64,000 nucleotides of DNA from UBA4810 sp002479215 (GTDB taxonomy: Bacteria; Desulfobacterota; Syntrophia; Syntrophales; Smithellaceae), in NCBI GenBank assembly GCA_049514435.1, contig JBEKVB010000001.1:248001-312000 (forward strand). Reading direction: 5' to 3'. Under the pieces are notes generated by a model. It worked only from the letters and a program-made list of their open reading frames with translations. It did not search any database and was not told the DNA's origin. Positions 1 through 7,994 of this stretch are shown piece after piece. How positions within the stretch are numbered: the stretch's first letter is position 1; every line of letters begins with the position of its first letter. The translations under genes and the position numbers were made by a program.

Positions 1-48
1 CAAAATTGGATCCATTTAATCTATGACGAAATTTATTCCATCCCGTAA
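1..48 (+). CDS. Possible 3' end of a CDS cut by the window edge
   Basis: The first reading frame is open from base 1 to a TAA at 46-48 and ends in a protein-like tail, NWIHLIYDEIYSIP. The next gene starts 14 bases later on the same strand. The tail is too short to identify, and a chance open frame is quite possible. Confidence 0.3.
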   Translation, partial: QNWIHLIYDEIYSIP

Positions 49-62
49 GCGTTAAATCAATC

Positions 63-470
63 ATGCCTGTTTCTCGGGAAAAAGAAAAGGCCCTGTCCGC
101 AAGAATGCTGAATCTGGGGGTCACTGAAAGTGATTTTGAGGAATCTTTTATCCGCTCCTCCGGACCGGGCGGACAAAAGGTTAATAAAAGTTCCTCTTGT
201 GTTTACCTAATCCACATTCCTACCGGTCTTACAGTAAAATGCCAGCGGGAGCGATCACAGGCATTAAACCGCCATTTGGCTCGCCGTTTATTACTAGATA
301 AGATTGAATTAATGCAAAAAGGTTTTATCGCCGAAGAAAGAGATAAGATAGAAAAGATTCGGCGCCAAAAGAGGAAACGTACAAAGCGGGCGAAAGAAAA
401 AATCCTCACCGCCAAGCATAAACAAGCTGAAAAAAAAGTTTTACGCGGTAGAGTTATTATTGACGATTAA
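63..470 (+). CDS. Class I release-factor-like protein (GGQ domain, ArfB/PrfH type)
   Basis: The 135-residue protein is a lone peptidyl-tRNA hydrolase domain of the class I release-factor superfamily. The catalytic motif SGPGGQKVNKSS sits at about residues 33-44 (GGQ 36-38). It has no codon-recognition domain. The C-terminal third is very rich in Lys and Arg (KIRRQKRKRTKRAKEK), like the ArfB tail that enters the empty mRNA channel of a stalled ribosome. Ribosome rescue is therefore the likely role. It could instead belong to the PrfH-like group, which releases RtcB-linked damaged complexes, but no rtcB lies next to it. The start is the first ATG; no clear Shine-Dalgarno site precedes it. Confidence 0.85.
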   Translation: MPVSREKEKALSARMLNLGVTESDFEESFIRSSGPGGQKVNKSSSCVYLIHIPTGLTVKCQRERSQALNRHLARRLLLDKIELMQKGFIAEERDKIEKIRRQKRKRTKRAKEKILTAKHKQAEKKVLRGRVIIDD

Positions 471-510
471 CTTAATAAGATGGGTGTAATTTTTTAGTTT
501 CGTCGATGAG

Positions 511-591
511 GTGTCATTAATCCCGCATCGCTTGCGGGATTGTTCAACTTACCAATTCCGATGCGCTCCGCTTTCGGAATTGGAGTTTCAC
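511..591 (+). repeat. Composite palindromic intergenic repeat, copy A
   Basis: Two adjacent hairpins lie between two convergent genes. The first is a perfect 9-bp stem, AATCCCGCA at 519-527 with TGCGGGATT at 533-541. The second pairs CCAATTCCGA (552-561) with TCGGAATTGG (574-583). The 47 bases at 545-591 match 20777-20823 at 42 positions by my count, so this is a dispersed family and not an isolated palindrome. Confidence 0.8.
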
Positions 592-593
592 GG

Positions 594-632
594 AAAAAAA
601 GGGAGAGAAAGTCGATGCACGCTTCCCCTCCC
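594..632 (-). terminator. Rho-independent terminator of atpE
   Basis: Read on the minus strand, CTTCCCCTCCC (622-632) pairs through an 11-position stem with G:T pairs to GGGAGAGAAAG (601-611). The loop is 612-621. Seven T residues follow on the minus strand (594-600 are A on plus). It begins 22 bases after the atpE stop codon. Confidence 0.85.
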
Positions 633-653
633 TAATTTTTATGATAGCAACAA

Positions 654-1019
654 TTATCCGCCGATATACTTCAAAAGCGGATTAGCGTAAAGCAAGATTA
701 ATGAAACTACCAGCGCATAAATGGCCAGTGATTCAATCATAGCCAGACCAACCATCATGGTTAGAAGTACTTTGCCTTGCGCTTCCGGATTTCTCCCCAC
801 AGCGTTAGTAGCGCCATTCAAACCGTTCCCCATACCCAATCCTGTGCCGATTGTACCAAAAGCTATGGCTAAACCAGCAACCAGCACGGAGCAGCCGACT
901 ATAATTGCTTTTGTATAATCGACAGTTCCCGTTTGCGTTTCGCTGGCTGCAAATACCAAGGGAGAAGAAACAATAATCAACAACGTAGCCATCACACTGT
1001 AAATAAAACCTTTTTTCAT
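654..1019 (-). CDS. atpE: F0F1 ATP synthase subunit c
   Basis: This is the rotor-ring proteolipid of the ATP synthase. The 121 residues carry an N-terminal signal-like hydrophobic leader (1-25, ending VFAAS), then two membrane helices joined by the polar loop RNPEA (76-80). The ion-binding carboxylate is E96 in AMIESLAIY, followed by S97 and Y101. At the position where sodium-type c subunits have Gln in helix 1, there is M63. The start has a good ribosome site, AAGGAG, eight bases upstream. The gene is alone on the minus strand, more than 6 kb from atpB, which is normally its neighbour. A strong terminator follows it. Confidence 0.95.
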   Translation of the reverse strand: MKKGFIYSVMATLLIIVSSPLVFAASETQTGTVDYTKAIIVGCSVLVAGLAIAFGTIGTGLGMGNGLNGATNAVGRNPEAQGKVLLTMMVGLAMIESLAIYALVVSLILLYANPLLKYIGG

Positions 1020-1209
1020 TTGAATTCTCCTTACTTAATTAATATTAACTTGATAAAATTGGAACTCTGCATGCCTCCTTTCGTTTATTTTTTCGCTCTC
1101 TGACTTTCACGTTATTTAATTTTTAATGTTCCACATAATAATTGTCAAGAAATATTTATCTATAACACACTTCTTGATTTTATTTATCAAGCAGGTTAAA
1201 ACTTATTTC

Positions 1210-1677
1210 GTGGAAATAATAACCGCTAAAAAAATTAAAGTTGCTAGCCAGCTTCAGGGCGATATTCAGCTAAAAAGCCGTCCTTTCCGCCAGATCGCGG
1301 ATTCCTGCGGCCTAACTGAAAAGGAAATTATTAATATTATAAAGAAGCTGAACAAGGAAGGTTATATACGCAAGTTTGGAGCTGTTTTACGCCACCATAA
1401 AATCGGCTATGCAAAAAACGTGCTGGTTGTCTGGTCTGTACCGCAGGATAAAATAGAAAAAGCTGGAATTACTTTTGCTTCATTTCCCTTTATCTCCCAT
1501 TGCTACGAAAGGAATCCAGTATTTAAGTCCAAATACAATCTCTTTACGATGCTGCACAGCAAAGGCGAAGATATGACTTCTCTGACAAATAAAATGGCGG
1601 CTTCTATTGATATCCATGACTTTTTAATTTTGGAAAGCTTAAAAGAATATAAAAAGACAACTCCGGAGTATTTTTAA
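1210..1677 (+). CDS. Siroheme decarboxylase subunit (AhbA/AhbB family, Lrp/AsnC fold)
   Basis: The protein has an AsnC-type helix-turn-helix followed by a ligand-binding RAM-like domain. Signature stretches include FGAVLRHHKIGYAKNVLVVW and a later CYERNP. These match the AhbA/AhbB group, which decarboxylates siroheme to didecarboxysiroheme in the alternative haem route of sulfate reducers and relatives. It overlaps hemL by one base (TAATG), which supports a shared role in tetrapyrrole synthesis. An in-frame ATG at 1126 would add 28 hydrophobic, low-complexity residues, so I prefer the GTG at 1210, which gives about 155 residues as usual for the family. AhbA and AhbB normally form a heterodimer; the partner is not in the window. 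Confidence 0.8.
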   Translation: MEIITAKKIKVASQLQGDIQLKSRPFRQIADSCGLTEKEIINIIKKLNKEGYIRKFGAVLRHHKIGYAKNVLVVWSVPQDKIEKAGITFASFPFISHCYERNPVFKSKYNLFTMLHSKGEDMTSLTNKMAASIDIHDFLILESLKEYKKTTPEYF

Positions 1678-2960
1678 TGTCCAAAGCACATACTGATTAT
1701 TTTACTGAAGCCAGGAATGTTATCGCCGGCGGCGTCAATTCTCCCGTACGCGCTTGGAATGCGGTCGGCGATAATCCTCTCTTTGTTAGCAGAGCTAAAG
1801 GCAGTAAAATTTATGATACGTCCGGCAAGAAATATATTGATTATGTCTTATCCTGGGGGCCGATGATTTTAGGTCACGCTCATCCCGTCGTAATTTCTGC
1901 TATTTGCCGCACTGCTCAAAAGGGAACAAGTTTCGGCGCGCCGACTGAAGCGGAAACGCAAATGGCCAAGCTAATCTGTCTGGCTATTCCTTCCATAGAG
2001 CTTGTACGGATGACCAGTTCCGGTACGGAAGCAACAATGACGGCAATACGTCTGGCGCGCGGCTTTACCGGCAGGGATATGATTGCCAAATTCGACGGCT
2101 GTTACCATGGCCATGCCGATTCACTTTTAGTCAAAGCAGGATCCGGCGTGACAACCTTGGACATATCCGGGTCTTCGGGGATTCCTAATGAATTATCACG
2201 TTTAACTTTGAGTCTGCCTTATAATTCCCTGGAAGCCCTTAAAACAACAATCGAGCGCCATGGTTCGCGGCTGGCAGCCGTTATTATTGAGCCGGTAGCT
2301 GGTAATATGGGAGTGATTCCTCCACGGGCTGGATTTTTAGAAGAGCTAAGAAAACTTACGGAAAAAAACGGCATAGTTTTAATCTTCGATGAGGTAATTT
2401 CAGGATTTCGTTTTAACTTTGGCGGTTATCAGAATTTAATAAAAATTAAACCAGACTTGACTTGTTTGGGCAAAATAATCGGCGGAGGAATGCCCGTCGG
2501 CGCCGTCGGCGGCAAAAAAGAGATTATGGAAAAGATCGCCCCGCTGGGCGAAATCTATCAAGCCGGCACTCTTTCCGGCAATCCTTTGGCTATCATTGCA
2601 GGCTTGACCACTCTCCAAATCCTTAAAGCAAAAGCTTCCTCTTATTCTGCACTGAATGAAAAAACTAATAAACTTTGCAGTGGAATGGAAAACCTATTTG
2701 CCGCCAAAGGAATTTCTGCTTGTATAAACCGTGTTCATTCGATGTTCACGATATTCTTCCAGGAAGGCCCTGTCTATGATTTAACTTCCGTCCAAAAATC
2801 AGATACGGCGCTATTTGCCCGCTTTTTCCATAATATGTTGAAAAAAGGTATATGGCTGGCTCCCTCACAATTTGAGGCAGTTTTTATGTCGTTTGCCCAT
2901 AGTGATGCAGATATTGCTTTTACTCTGGATGCTTGCGCATCTGCATTGAAAAAACTATGA
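1677..2960 (+). CDS. hemL: Glutamate-1-semialdehyde 2,1-aminomutase
   Basis: This PLP enzyme makes 5-aminolevulinate from glutamate-1-semialdehyde in the C5 pathway to tetrapyrroles. The 427 residues match the normal family length. GGVNSPVRAW opens the protein near residue 18, SSGTEAT lies at 114-120, and FDEVISGFR at 237-245 supplies the PLP-contacting Asp. The Schiff-base lysine is K266 in LGKIIGGGMPVGA. The start codon overlaps the stop of the ahb gene, so the two are translationally coupled. Confidence 0.97.
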   Translation: MSKAHTDYFTEARNVIAGGVNSPVRAWNAVGDNPLFVSRAKGSKIYDTSGKKYIDYVLSWGPMILGHAHPVVISAICRTAQKGTSFGAPTEAETQMAKLICLAIPSIELVRMTSSGTEATMTAIRLARGFTGRDMIAKFDGCYHGHADSLLVKAGSGVTTLDISGSSGIPNELSRLTLSLPYNSLEALKTTIERHGSRLAAVIIEPVAGNMGVIPPRAGFLEELRKLTEKNGIVLIFDEVISGFRFNFGGYQNLIKIKPDLTCLGKIIGGGMPVGAVGGKKEIMEKIAPLGEIYQAGTLSGNPLAIIAGLTTLQILKAKASSYSALNEKTNKLCSGMENLFAAKGISACINRVHSMFTIFFQEGPVYDLTSVQKSDTALFARFFHNMLKKGIWLAPSQFEAVFMSFAHSDADIAFTLDACASALKKL

Positions 2961-3039
2961 CCACCTAATTGACAACCGCTTATCATTACTGTAATATCTG
3001 CTAAAAGTTGCGGTATAAATTGATCCGAGGAATCAAGTC

Positions 3040-4359
3040 ATGCAAAAACATCTAACCGTCAAATCTTTTTTTGCCAAAAAATATATAATCGCTGTTATCG
3101 GTTTGGGATACGTGGGATTACCGCTGGCCGCTCATTTATCACGCAACTTTAAAGTTATTGGTTATGACAATAACGAAGTCAATATTACCGAATTAAAAAA
3201 TGGCCATGATCGCACTCTGGAACTTACCGATGCCGAATTAAAAAAAGCCGATATTCATTTTACATCCGATGCCGCCGAACTTTCTGACTGCAGACTTTTC
3301 ATCGTTGCCGTTCCCACACCGGTAGACGATTCCCATGTTCCCGATTTACGCGCGATAGAAAATGCTTCCGCCATAATCGGCCGGCGTTTATCTTCCGGTT
3401 CTTGTGTAGTTTACGAATCCACCGTTTATCCCGGCGCTACCGAAGATATTTGCATCCCTATTTTAGAAAAAGAATCAAACCTTAAATTCGGCCGTGATTT
3501 CACGATCGGCTACTCTCCCGAGCGCATCAATCCCGGCGACAAAGTGCATACCATTGATAACACGGTAAAAATTATTTCCGCATCCGATCAATCAACTCTA
3601 GATTTTTTGGAAGGAATATACAGCTCAATAGTTAAAGCCGGCTTGCACAAGGCATCATCAATAAAAGTTGCCGAAGCGGCAAAAGTAATAGAAAATACTC
3701 AGCGCGATATCAACATCGCTTTGATGAATGAGCTGTCTATAATTTTTAATAAAATAGGAATTGACACCATTGAAGTTTTGGAAGCGGCGGAAACAAAATG
3801 GAACTTTTTATCATTTCGTCCCGGTTTGGTCGGCGGTCATTGCATCGGCGTTGATCCTTATTACCTCACTTATAAAGCTCAAAGCATAGGTTATCATCCC
3901 GAAGTAATTCTTTCCGGTCGACGCATTAACGATAACATGGGCAAATATGTGGCGCAACGAACAATCAAAATGCTTATAGCCACCGACAAACAAGTGCACA
4001 ATGCCCGTGTGGCCATCTTGGGACTTTCTTTCAAGGAAAATGTTCCGGATATACGCAACACACGCGTAACCGATATCATAACCGAATTAAAAGAATATGG
4101 TGTTGATGTTCTGGTTCACGATCCGTTAGTCATCCCCGAAGAAGCCCACCATTATTATGGCATAGAGCTGGTACCTTTGAGTGATATCCGTGATGTTGAT
4201 GCTATTGTCCTAGCCGTAGCCCATAGCGCTTTTAGGGATTTGGGACTAATGCGCATTGCCGGACTCTGCCGCAAAGATTGTTCCATTGTAATTGATATAA
4301 AATCATTATTCGAACCCGAACGCGCGCGGAAACTAGGTATTAAATATTGGCGTCTATAA
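3040..4359 (+). CDS. Nucleotide-sugar dehydrogenase (UDP-HexNAc 6-dehydrogenase, TviB/WbpA type)
   Basis: The enzyme oxidises C6 of a UDP-N-acetylhexosamine to the uronic acid with two NAD. The Rossmann motif VIGLGYVGLPLA starts near residue 19. The catalytic loop GGHCIGVDPYYLTYKA carries the active cysteine. SPERINPGD and the C-terminal UDP-binding domain are also typical. The phrase VAVPTPVDD and the overall pattern fit the TviB/WbpA branch better than UDP-glucose dehydrogenase. It is followed at once by gmd and fcl, so a surface polysaccharide role is likely. The start ATG follows GAGGAA. The exact substrate cannot be read from the sequence. Confidence 0.9.
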   Translation: MQKHLTVKSFFAKKYIIAVIGLGYVGLPLAAHLSRNFKVIGYDNNEVNITELKNGHDRTLELTDAELKKADIHFTSDAAELSDCRLFIVAVPTPVDDSHVPDLRAIENASAIIGRRLSSGSCVVYESTVYPGATEDICIPILEKESNLKFGRDFTIGYSPERINPGDKVHTIDNTVKIISASDQSTLDFLEGIYSSIVKAGLHKASSIKVAEAAKVIENTQRDINIALMNELSIIFNKIGIDTIEVLEAAETKWNFLSFRPGLVGGHCIGVDPYYLTYKAQSIGYHPEVILSGRRINDNMGKYVAQRTIKMLIATDKQVHNARVAILGLSFKENVPDIRNTRVTDIITELKEYGVDVLVHDPLVIPEEAHHYYGIELVPLSDIRDVDAIVLAVAHSAFRDLGLMRIAGLCRKDCSIVIDIKSLFEPERARKLGIKYWRL

Positions 4360-4386
4360 ACACCACTAATTTTTTTAGGAGGTAAA

Positions 4387-5418
4387 ATGAAAAAAGCTTT
4401 TCTTACGGGCATTACCGGACAAGACGGCTCGTATCTTGCTGAACTTCTCTTGGGCAAAGGTTATGAAGTTCATGGTTTGATACGGCGCTCCAGCACTTTT
4501 AACACCGACCGCATTGATCATCTTTACCATGATTTTCATGACCCGGATACAAGATTATTTCTGCATTATGGCGATTTAAGCGTTTCCGGCCAACTTATGG
4601 ATTTACTTCATTCTATTACACCCGATGAAATTTATCATCTGGGAGCTCAAAGCCATGTCCGGGTGAGTTTTGACATGCCTGAATATACCGGAGATATAAC
4701 CGGGATGGGAACGTTGAGAATTTTGGAAGCAATTCGTAAAACCGGTATCAAAACCAAATTTTATCAAGCTTCTTCGAGCGAAATGTTCGGAGCTGCGGCG
4801 CCGCCCCAAAGTGAAAAAACGATATTTCAACCGCGCAGTCCCTATGCAGCGGCTAAAGTTTATGCCTATTATATTGCGCAAAACTACCGAGATGCCTACG
4901 GTATTTTTGCCTCCAATGGAATTCTTTTTAACCACGAATCGCCGCGACGCGGTGAAACATTTGTGACTAGAAAAATCACCCGCGCGGCAACGCAAATTAA
5001 GTTAGGTCTTAAAGAAAAACTTTATTTGGGTAATCTTGACTCCAAAAGAGATTGGGGCTTTGCCGGTGATTATGTGGAAGCGATGTGGATGATGCTGCAG
5101 CAAGAAAAACCTGACGATTTCGTCATTGCCACTGGCGAAACTCACTCGGTACGGGAGTTTGCAGAGAAAGTCTTTGCCAAACTCGGATTGGATTATAATA
5201 AGTATGTAATTGTGGACCAGCGTTATTTTCGGCCAACCGAGGTAGACGTTCTTTTAGGTGATTCCGCCAAAGCAAAATTGATTTTCGGCTGGCAGCCAAA
5301 AATCAATTTTGAAAATCTTATCGATATGATGATTGCGGCGGATTTGGAACTGGCTAAGAAAGAAAAAACTTTAGTTGAAGCCGGATTCGCCTGCAACAGC
5401 AGCGAGCGTATCATTTGA
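4387..5418 (+). CDS. gmd: GDP-mannose 4,6-dehydratase
   Basis: This short-chain dehydrogenase/reductase makes GDP-4-keto-6-deoxymannose, the first step to GDP-L-fucose or GDP-rhamnose. The NAD(P) motif GITGQDGSYLAE is at residues 8-19, and the family signature RRSSTFNTDRIDHL follows near 35. The catalytic S-S-E and YxxxK residues are visible in SSSEMFG and SPYAAAKVYAYY. A very strong ribosome site (TTTAGGAGG) precedes the ATG. It is immediately followed by the GDP-fucose synthase gene. The C-terminus has a short extension rich in Ala, Lys and Glu. Confidence 0.97.
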   Translation: MKKAFLTGITGQDGSYLAELLLGKGYEVHGLIRRSSTFNTDRIDHLYHDFHDPDTRLFLHYGDLSVSGQLMDLLHSITPDEIYHLGAQSHVRVSFDMPEYTGDITGMGTLRILEAIRKTGIKTKFYQASSSEMFGAAAPPQSEKTIFQPRSPYAAAKVYAYYIAQNYRDAYGIFASNGILFNHESPRRGETFVTRKITRAATQIKLGLKEKLYLGNLDSKRDWGFAGDYVEAMWMMLQQEKPDDFVIATGETHSVREFAEKVFAKLGLDYNKYVIVDQRYFRPTEVDVLLGDSAKAKLIFGWQPKINFENLIDMMIAADLELAKKEKTLVEAGFACNSSERII

Positions 5419-5435
5419 AAACTAAGGATTGTTGA

Positions 5436-6377
5436 ATGTTTAAAGAAAAACGTATCACCGTTACCGGCGGAAAAGGATTTTTAGGAAGCCATTTACTCAA
5501 AAGATTGGAAATTCAGGGCTGTGGCCATGTTAAAATTGCCGACCTTCCCGAATACAATTTGACTAATATTACCGATATTCGCCGTATGTATGAAGAAACC
5601 AACCCGGAAATCGTCATTCACCTTGCCGCCAAGGTTGGCGGCATCGGTTTTAATCAGGAAAAGCCAGCCGAACTGTTTTTCGACAATTTAATCATGGGTA
5701 CTCAACTGATACACGAAGCATATCTGCACAAAATTGAAAAATTTGTCGCTCTGGGAACAATATGCGCTTACCCTAAATTTACTCCGGTGCCTTTTAAGGA
5801 AGAAGATATCTGGAACGGATATCCGGAAGAAACCAATGCGCCCTATGGACTTGCTAAAAAAATGATGCTGGTACAGTCTCAAGTTTACCGTCAACAATAT
5901 TCATTCAATTCAATTTTTTTGCTTCCGGTAAACCTTTACGGTCCGGGAGATAATTTCGATCCCCTCTCCTCTCACGTTATTCCGGCACTAATAAAAAAAT
6001 GTTTTGATGCCATTGACGGACATGCCGGTAAAATTGAAGTTTGGGGCACAGGTTTGGCTACACGTGAATTTTTTTACGTGGAAGATGCCGCCGAGGCTAT
6101 TTACCTGGCAACCAAATTTTACAACAAAAGCGAACCGATCAACATCGGCGCCGGCTTTGAAATATCCATTAAGGAGCTTGCCGAGTTAATTGTCCAAATT
6201 ACCGGTTTTAAAGGTAATATTCTTTGGGATAAATCCAAACCAGATGGCCAGCCGCGACGTCTGCTCGATACTTCTAAAGCGATGAAAGAATTTGGATTTA
6301 AAGCGAGTACTGATTTCCAGACAGGATTGATGAAAACAATTGAATGGTATAGGAACAACCGCCATATTGTACGTTAA
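5436..6377 (+). CDS. fcl: GDP-L-fucose synthase
   Basis: The NADPH-dependent epimerase-reductase converts the Gmd product to GDP-L-fucose. The cofactor motif TGGKGFLGSHL lies at residues 10-20. The family phrase AAKVGGIGFNQEKPAEL follows near residue 64. The catalytic YGLAKKMML (Tyr and Lys) is near 137, and SHVIPALI lies further on. The 313 residues are the usual length. It lies 17 bases after gmd in the same operon. Confidence 0.97.
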   Translation: MFKEKRITVTGGKGFLGSHLLKRLEIQGCGHVKIADLPEYNLTNITDIRRMYEETNPEIVIHLAAKVGGIGFNQEKPAELFFDNLIMGTQLIHEAYLHKIEKFVALGTICAYPKFTPVPFKEEDIWNGYPEETNAPYGLAKKMMLVQSQVYRQQYSFNSIFLLPVNLYGPGDNFDPLSSHVIPALIKKCFDAIDGHAGKIEVWGTGLATREFFYVEDAAEAIYLATKFYNKSEPINIGAGFEISIKELAELIVQITGFKGNILWDKSKPDGQPRRLLDTSKAMKEFGFKASTDFQTGLMKTIEWYRNNRHIVR

Positions 6378-6444
6378 TCCCTGAACGCCGGTCATTATTT
6401 TGTTTGACTTTGCTTTTCATTAATGTTAAGGAGCGGCTAAATAA

Positions 6445-6729
6445 ATGGATCAAGAAACCAAAAAAAATGCCATGCAAATGGCTTATGCCAGCAGCATCGG
6501 CATTGCCATGGTCCTGGCAATTTTTGGCTGTCTTTGGTTTGGATCCTATTTAGATAGAAAGTTTGAATCCGGTCACGTTTTTTCCATGGTTTTCTTGTTT
6601 ATTGGTATTGCGGCCGGGTTTCGTAACATATATGTTTTGATTAAAAAAAATTTTACTGATGATGAACCAATAATAAAGAGTATAAAAAGTGAACCTCATC
6701 GCCAAAGACCCGCTCCAAAGAAAAATTGA
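6445..6729 (+). CDS. atpZ: AtpZ/AtpI-like F0F1 ATP synthase accessory membrane protein
   Basis: This 94-residue protein has two predicted membrane helices (about 15-36 and 45-66) and a charged tail. The first helix begins YASSIGIAMVLAIFGCLWFG and the second ends IAAGFRNIYVLIKK. This layout matches the AtpZ family (also called subunit I type 1), which is found at the head of F0 operons. These proteins are linked to Mg/Ca handling and c-ring assembly. Its 3' end overlaps the next gene by 41 bases. A good AAGGAG ribosome site precedes the ATG. Confidence 0.85.
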   Translation: MDQETKKNAMQMAYASSIGIAMVLAIFGCLWFGSYLDRKFESGHVFSMVFLFIGIAAGFRNIYVLIKKNFTDDEPIIKSIKSEPHRQRPAPKKN

Positions 6730-7084
6730 AATTGTTAATTGGATTATTCTCGTCCTTATTTTTATTCCTTCTTTAATTTTCGGCACTTTTAAATTTGCTC
6801 TCGGTGTGCTTCTGGGTGGTTTCATCAGCATTCTAAACTTTTATTGGATGGAACGCAGTTTACGCCGTGTTTTTGAAAAACTTACGGGAAACGTAAAAGG
6901 CGCCGTGGTCTTTAAATATTTTATTCGCCTGGCGTTGACTGCTATTGTTTTATATTTTTTAATTTCGACCGACACCGTAAATATAATCGGCTTGATTATT
7001 GGATTATCGGTAGTAGTAATAACCATCGTTGTAACCGTTATTACCACCCTTACAAAAAAAAACTTTCTTGAGGAGGTTATTTAA
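6689..7084 (+). CDS. atpI: ATP synthase subunit I (AtpI)
   Basis: The 131-residue protein has four hydrophobic segments and begins with a GTG inside the end of atpZ. The conserved family feature GVLLGGFISILNFYWMERSLRR joins helices 2 and 3 and is quoted here only to place the motif around residues 36-57. AtpI proteins help assemble the c ring. Four bases separate it from atpB, so atpZ, atpI and atpB are one operon. Confidence 0.85.
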   Translation: MNLIAKDPLQRKIEIVNWIILVLIFIPSLIFGTFKFALGVLLGGFISILNFYWMERSLRRVFEKLTGNVKGAVVFKYFIRLALTAIVLYFLISTDTVNIIGLIIGLSVVVITIVVTVITTLTKKNFLEEVI

Positions 7085-7087
7085 TAT

Positions 7088-7741
7088 ATGCACCCCCTGC
7101 TTTTTTTGGAGAATCCCTATTTTCCTCCACACGTAACTTACGCCTGGTTTCTTGCTATTGCTTTGGCCCTGCTATCTTTTTTGGCTACCCGCCGTCTGGA
7201 AATTTATCCCGGTAGGTTTCAAAATGTAATGGAAGTGATTGTTGGCGGATTTGATTTTCTGCTAAATGAAATAATGGGACACAATGGCCGGAGATACTTT
7301 CCCCTTATCGCTACGCTGGGTATTTACATATTAACGGCGAACTTGTTGGGTATCATTCCCGGCTTTGAATCGCCTACGTCCGATATTAACACTACTCTTT
7401 CCATGGCTATTGTAGTTTTTTTCTCGACGCATGTTGTTGGAGTAATGACCCATGGCTGGAAATATTTCAAACAATTCATGGGACCAGTATGGTGGCTTAT
7501 TCCACTCATGGTTCCTATTGAAATCATCAGCCATTTTTCAAGGCCGCTTTCTCTGACTTTTCGTTTATTCGGCAATATCAAAGGCGAAGATATAGTTCTC
7601 GCTGTTGTATTATTACTTGTTCCGACACTTGTTCCTTTGCCTGTATTTGTGTTGATGATTTTTACATCGATCATTCAAACTGTAGTTTTTATGCTGCTGG
7701 CAATGATGTACATATCAAGTGCAATGGAAGAAGGTCATTGA
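7088..7741 (+). CDS. atpB: F0F1 ATP synthase subunit a
   Basis: Subunit a forms the proton half-channels against the c ring. The essential arginine is R159 in SLTFRLFGNIKGED, preceded by IEIISHFSRPLSL, both hallmark stretches. Five or six membrane helices are visible, and the 217 residues are typical of short bacterial versions. GAGGAGG stands nine bases before the ATG. In most related genomes atpE follows at once. Here a terminator follows instead, and atpE is at 654-1019 on the other strand. Confidence 0.97.
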   Translation: MHPLLFLENPYFPPHVTYAWFLAIALALLSFLATRRLEIYPGRFQNVMEVIVGGFDFLLNEIMGHNGRRYFPLIATLGIYILTANLLGIIPGFESPTSDINTTLSMAIVVFFSTHVVGVMTHGWKYFKQFMGPVWWLIPLMVPIEIISHFSRPLSLTFRLFGNIKGEDIVLAVVLLLVPTLVPLPVFVLMIFTSIIQTVVFMLLAMMYISSAMEEGH

Positions 7742-7836
7742 TAATCGCTTACAGCAATTAGGAAGAACAGCCAATTGACCGCTCGTAATATTACTTCCGA
7801 TTGCGAAAGAAATCGAATTATTTTAATGCAATTATT

Positions 7837-7870
7837 AAAAAGCTGATAGCTACACGCTTTCAGCTTTTTT
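7837..7870 (+). terminator. Rho-independent terminator after atpB
   Basis: AAAAAGCTGA (7837-7846) pairs perfectly with TCAGCTTTTT (7860-7869). AGC and GCT extend the stem inward past a single T:T mismatch. The right arm ends in six T residues. It closes the atpZ-atpI-atpB operon 96 bases after its stop. Confidence 0.85.
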
Positions 7871-7994
7871 AGCTTTTATTGTTTATTTAAAATATCGATA
7901 AAAAGTATTCTTCAAATAGTTCCATCTGATACTTGACGGCTAAGCTCAATCGTAATATCTAATATTCGTCTATGTTTTTTATATGTGAGTATTT

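Noticed and set aside
1126..1209. N-terminal extension of the siroheme decarboxylase from ATG 1126
   Set aside because: It would add 28 hydrophobic residues not expected in this cytoplasmic family. The GTG at 1210 gives the normal size.
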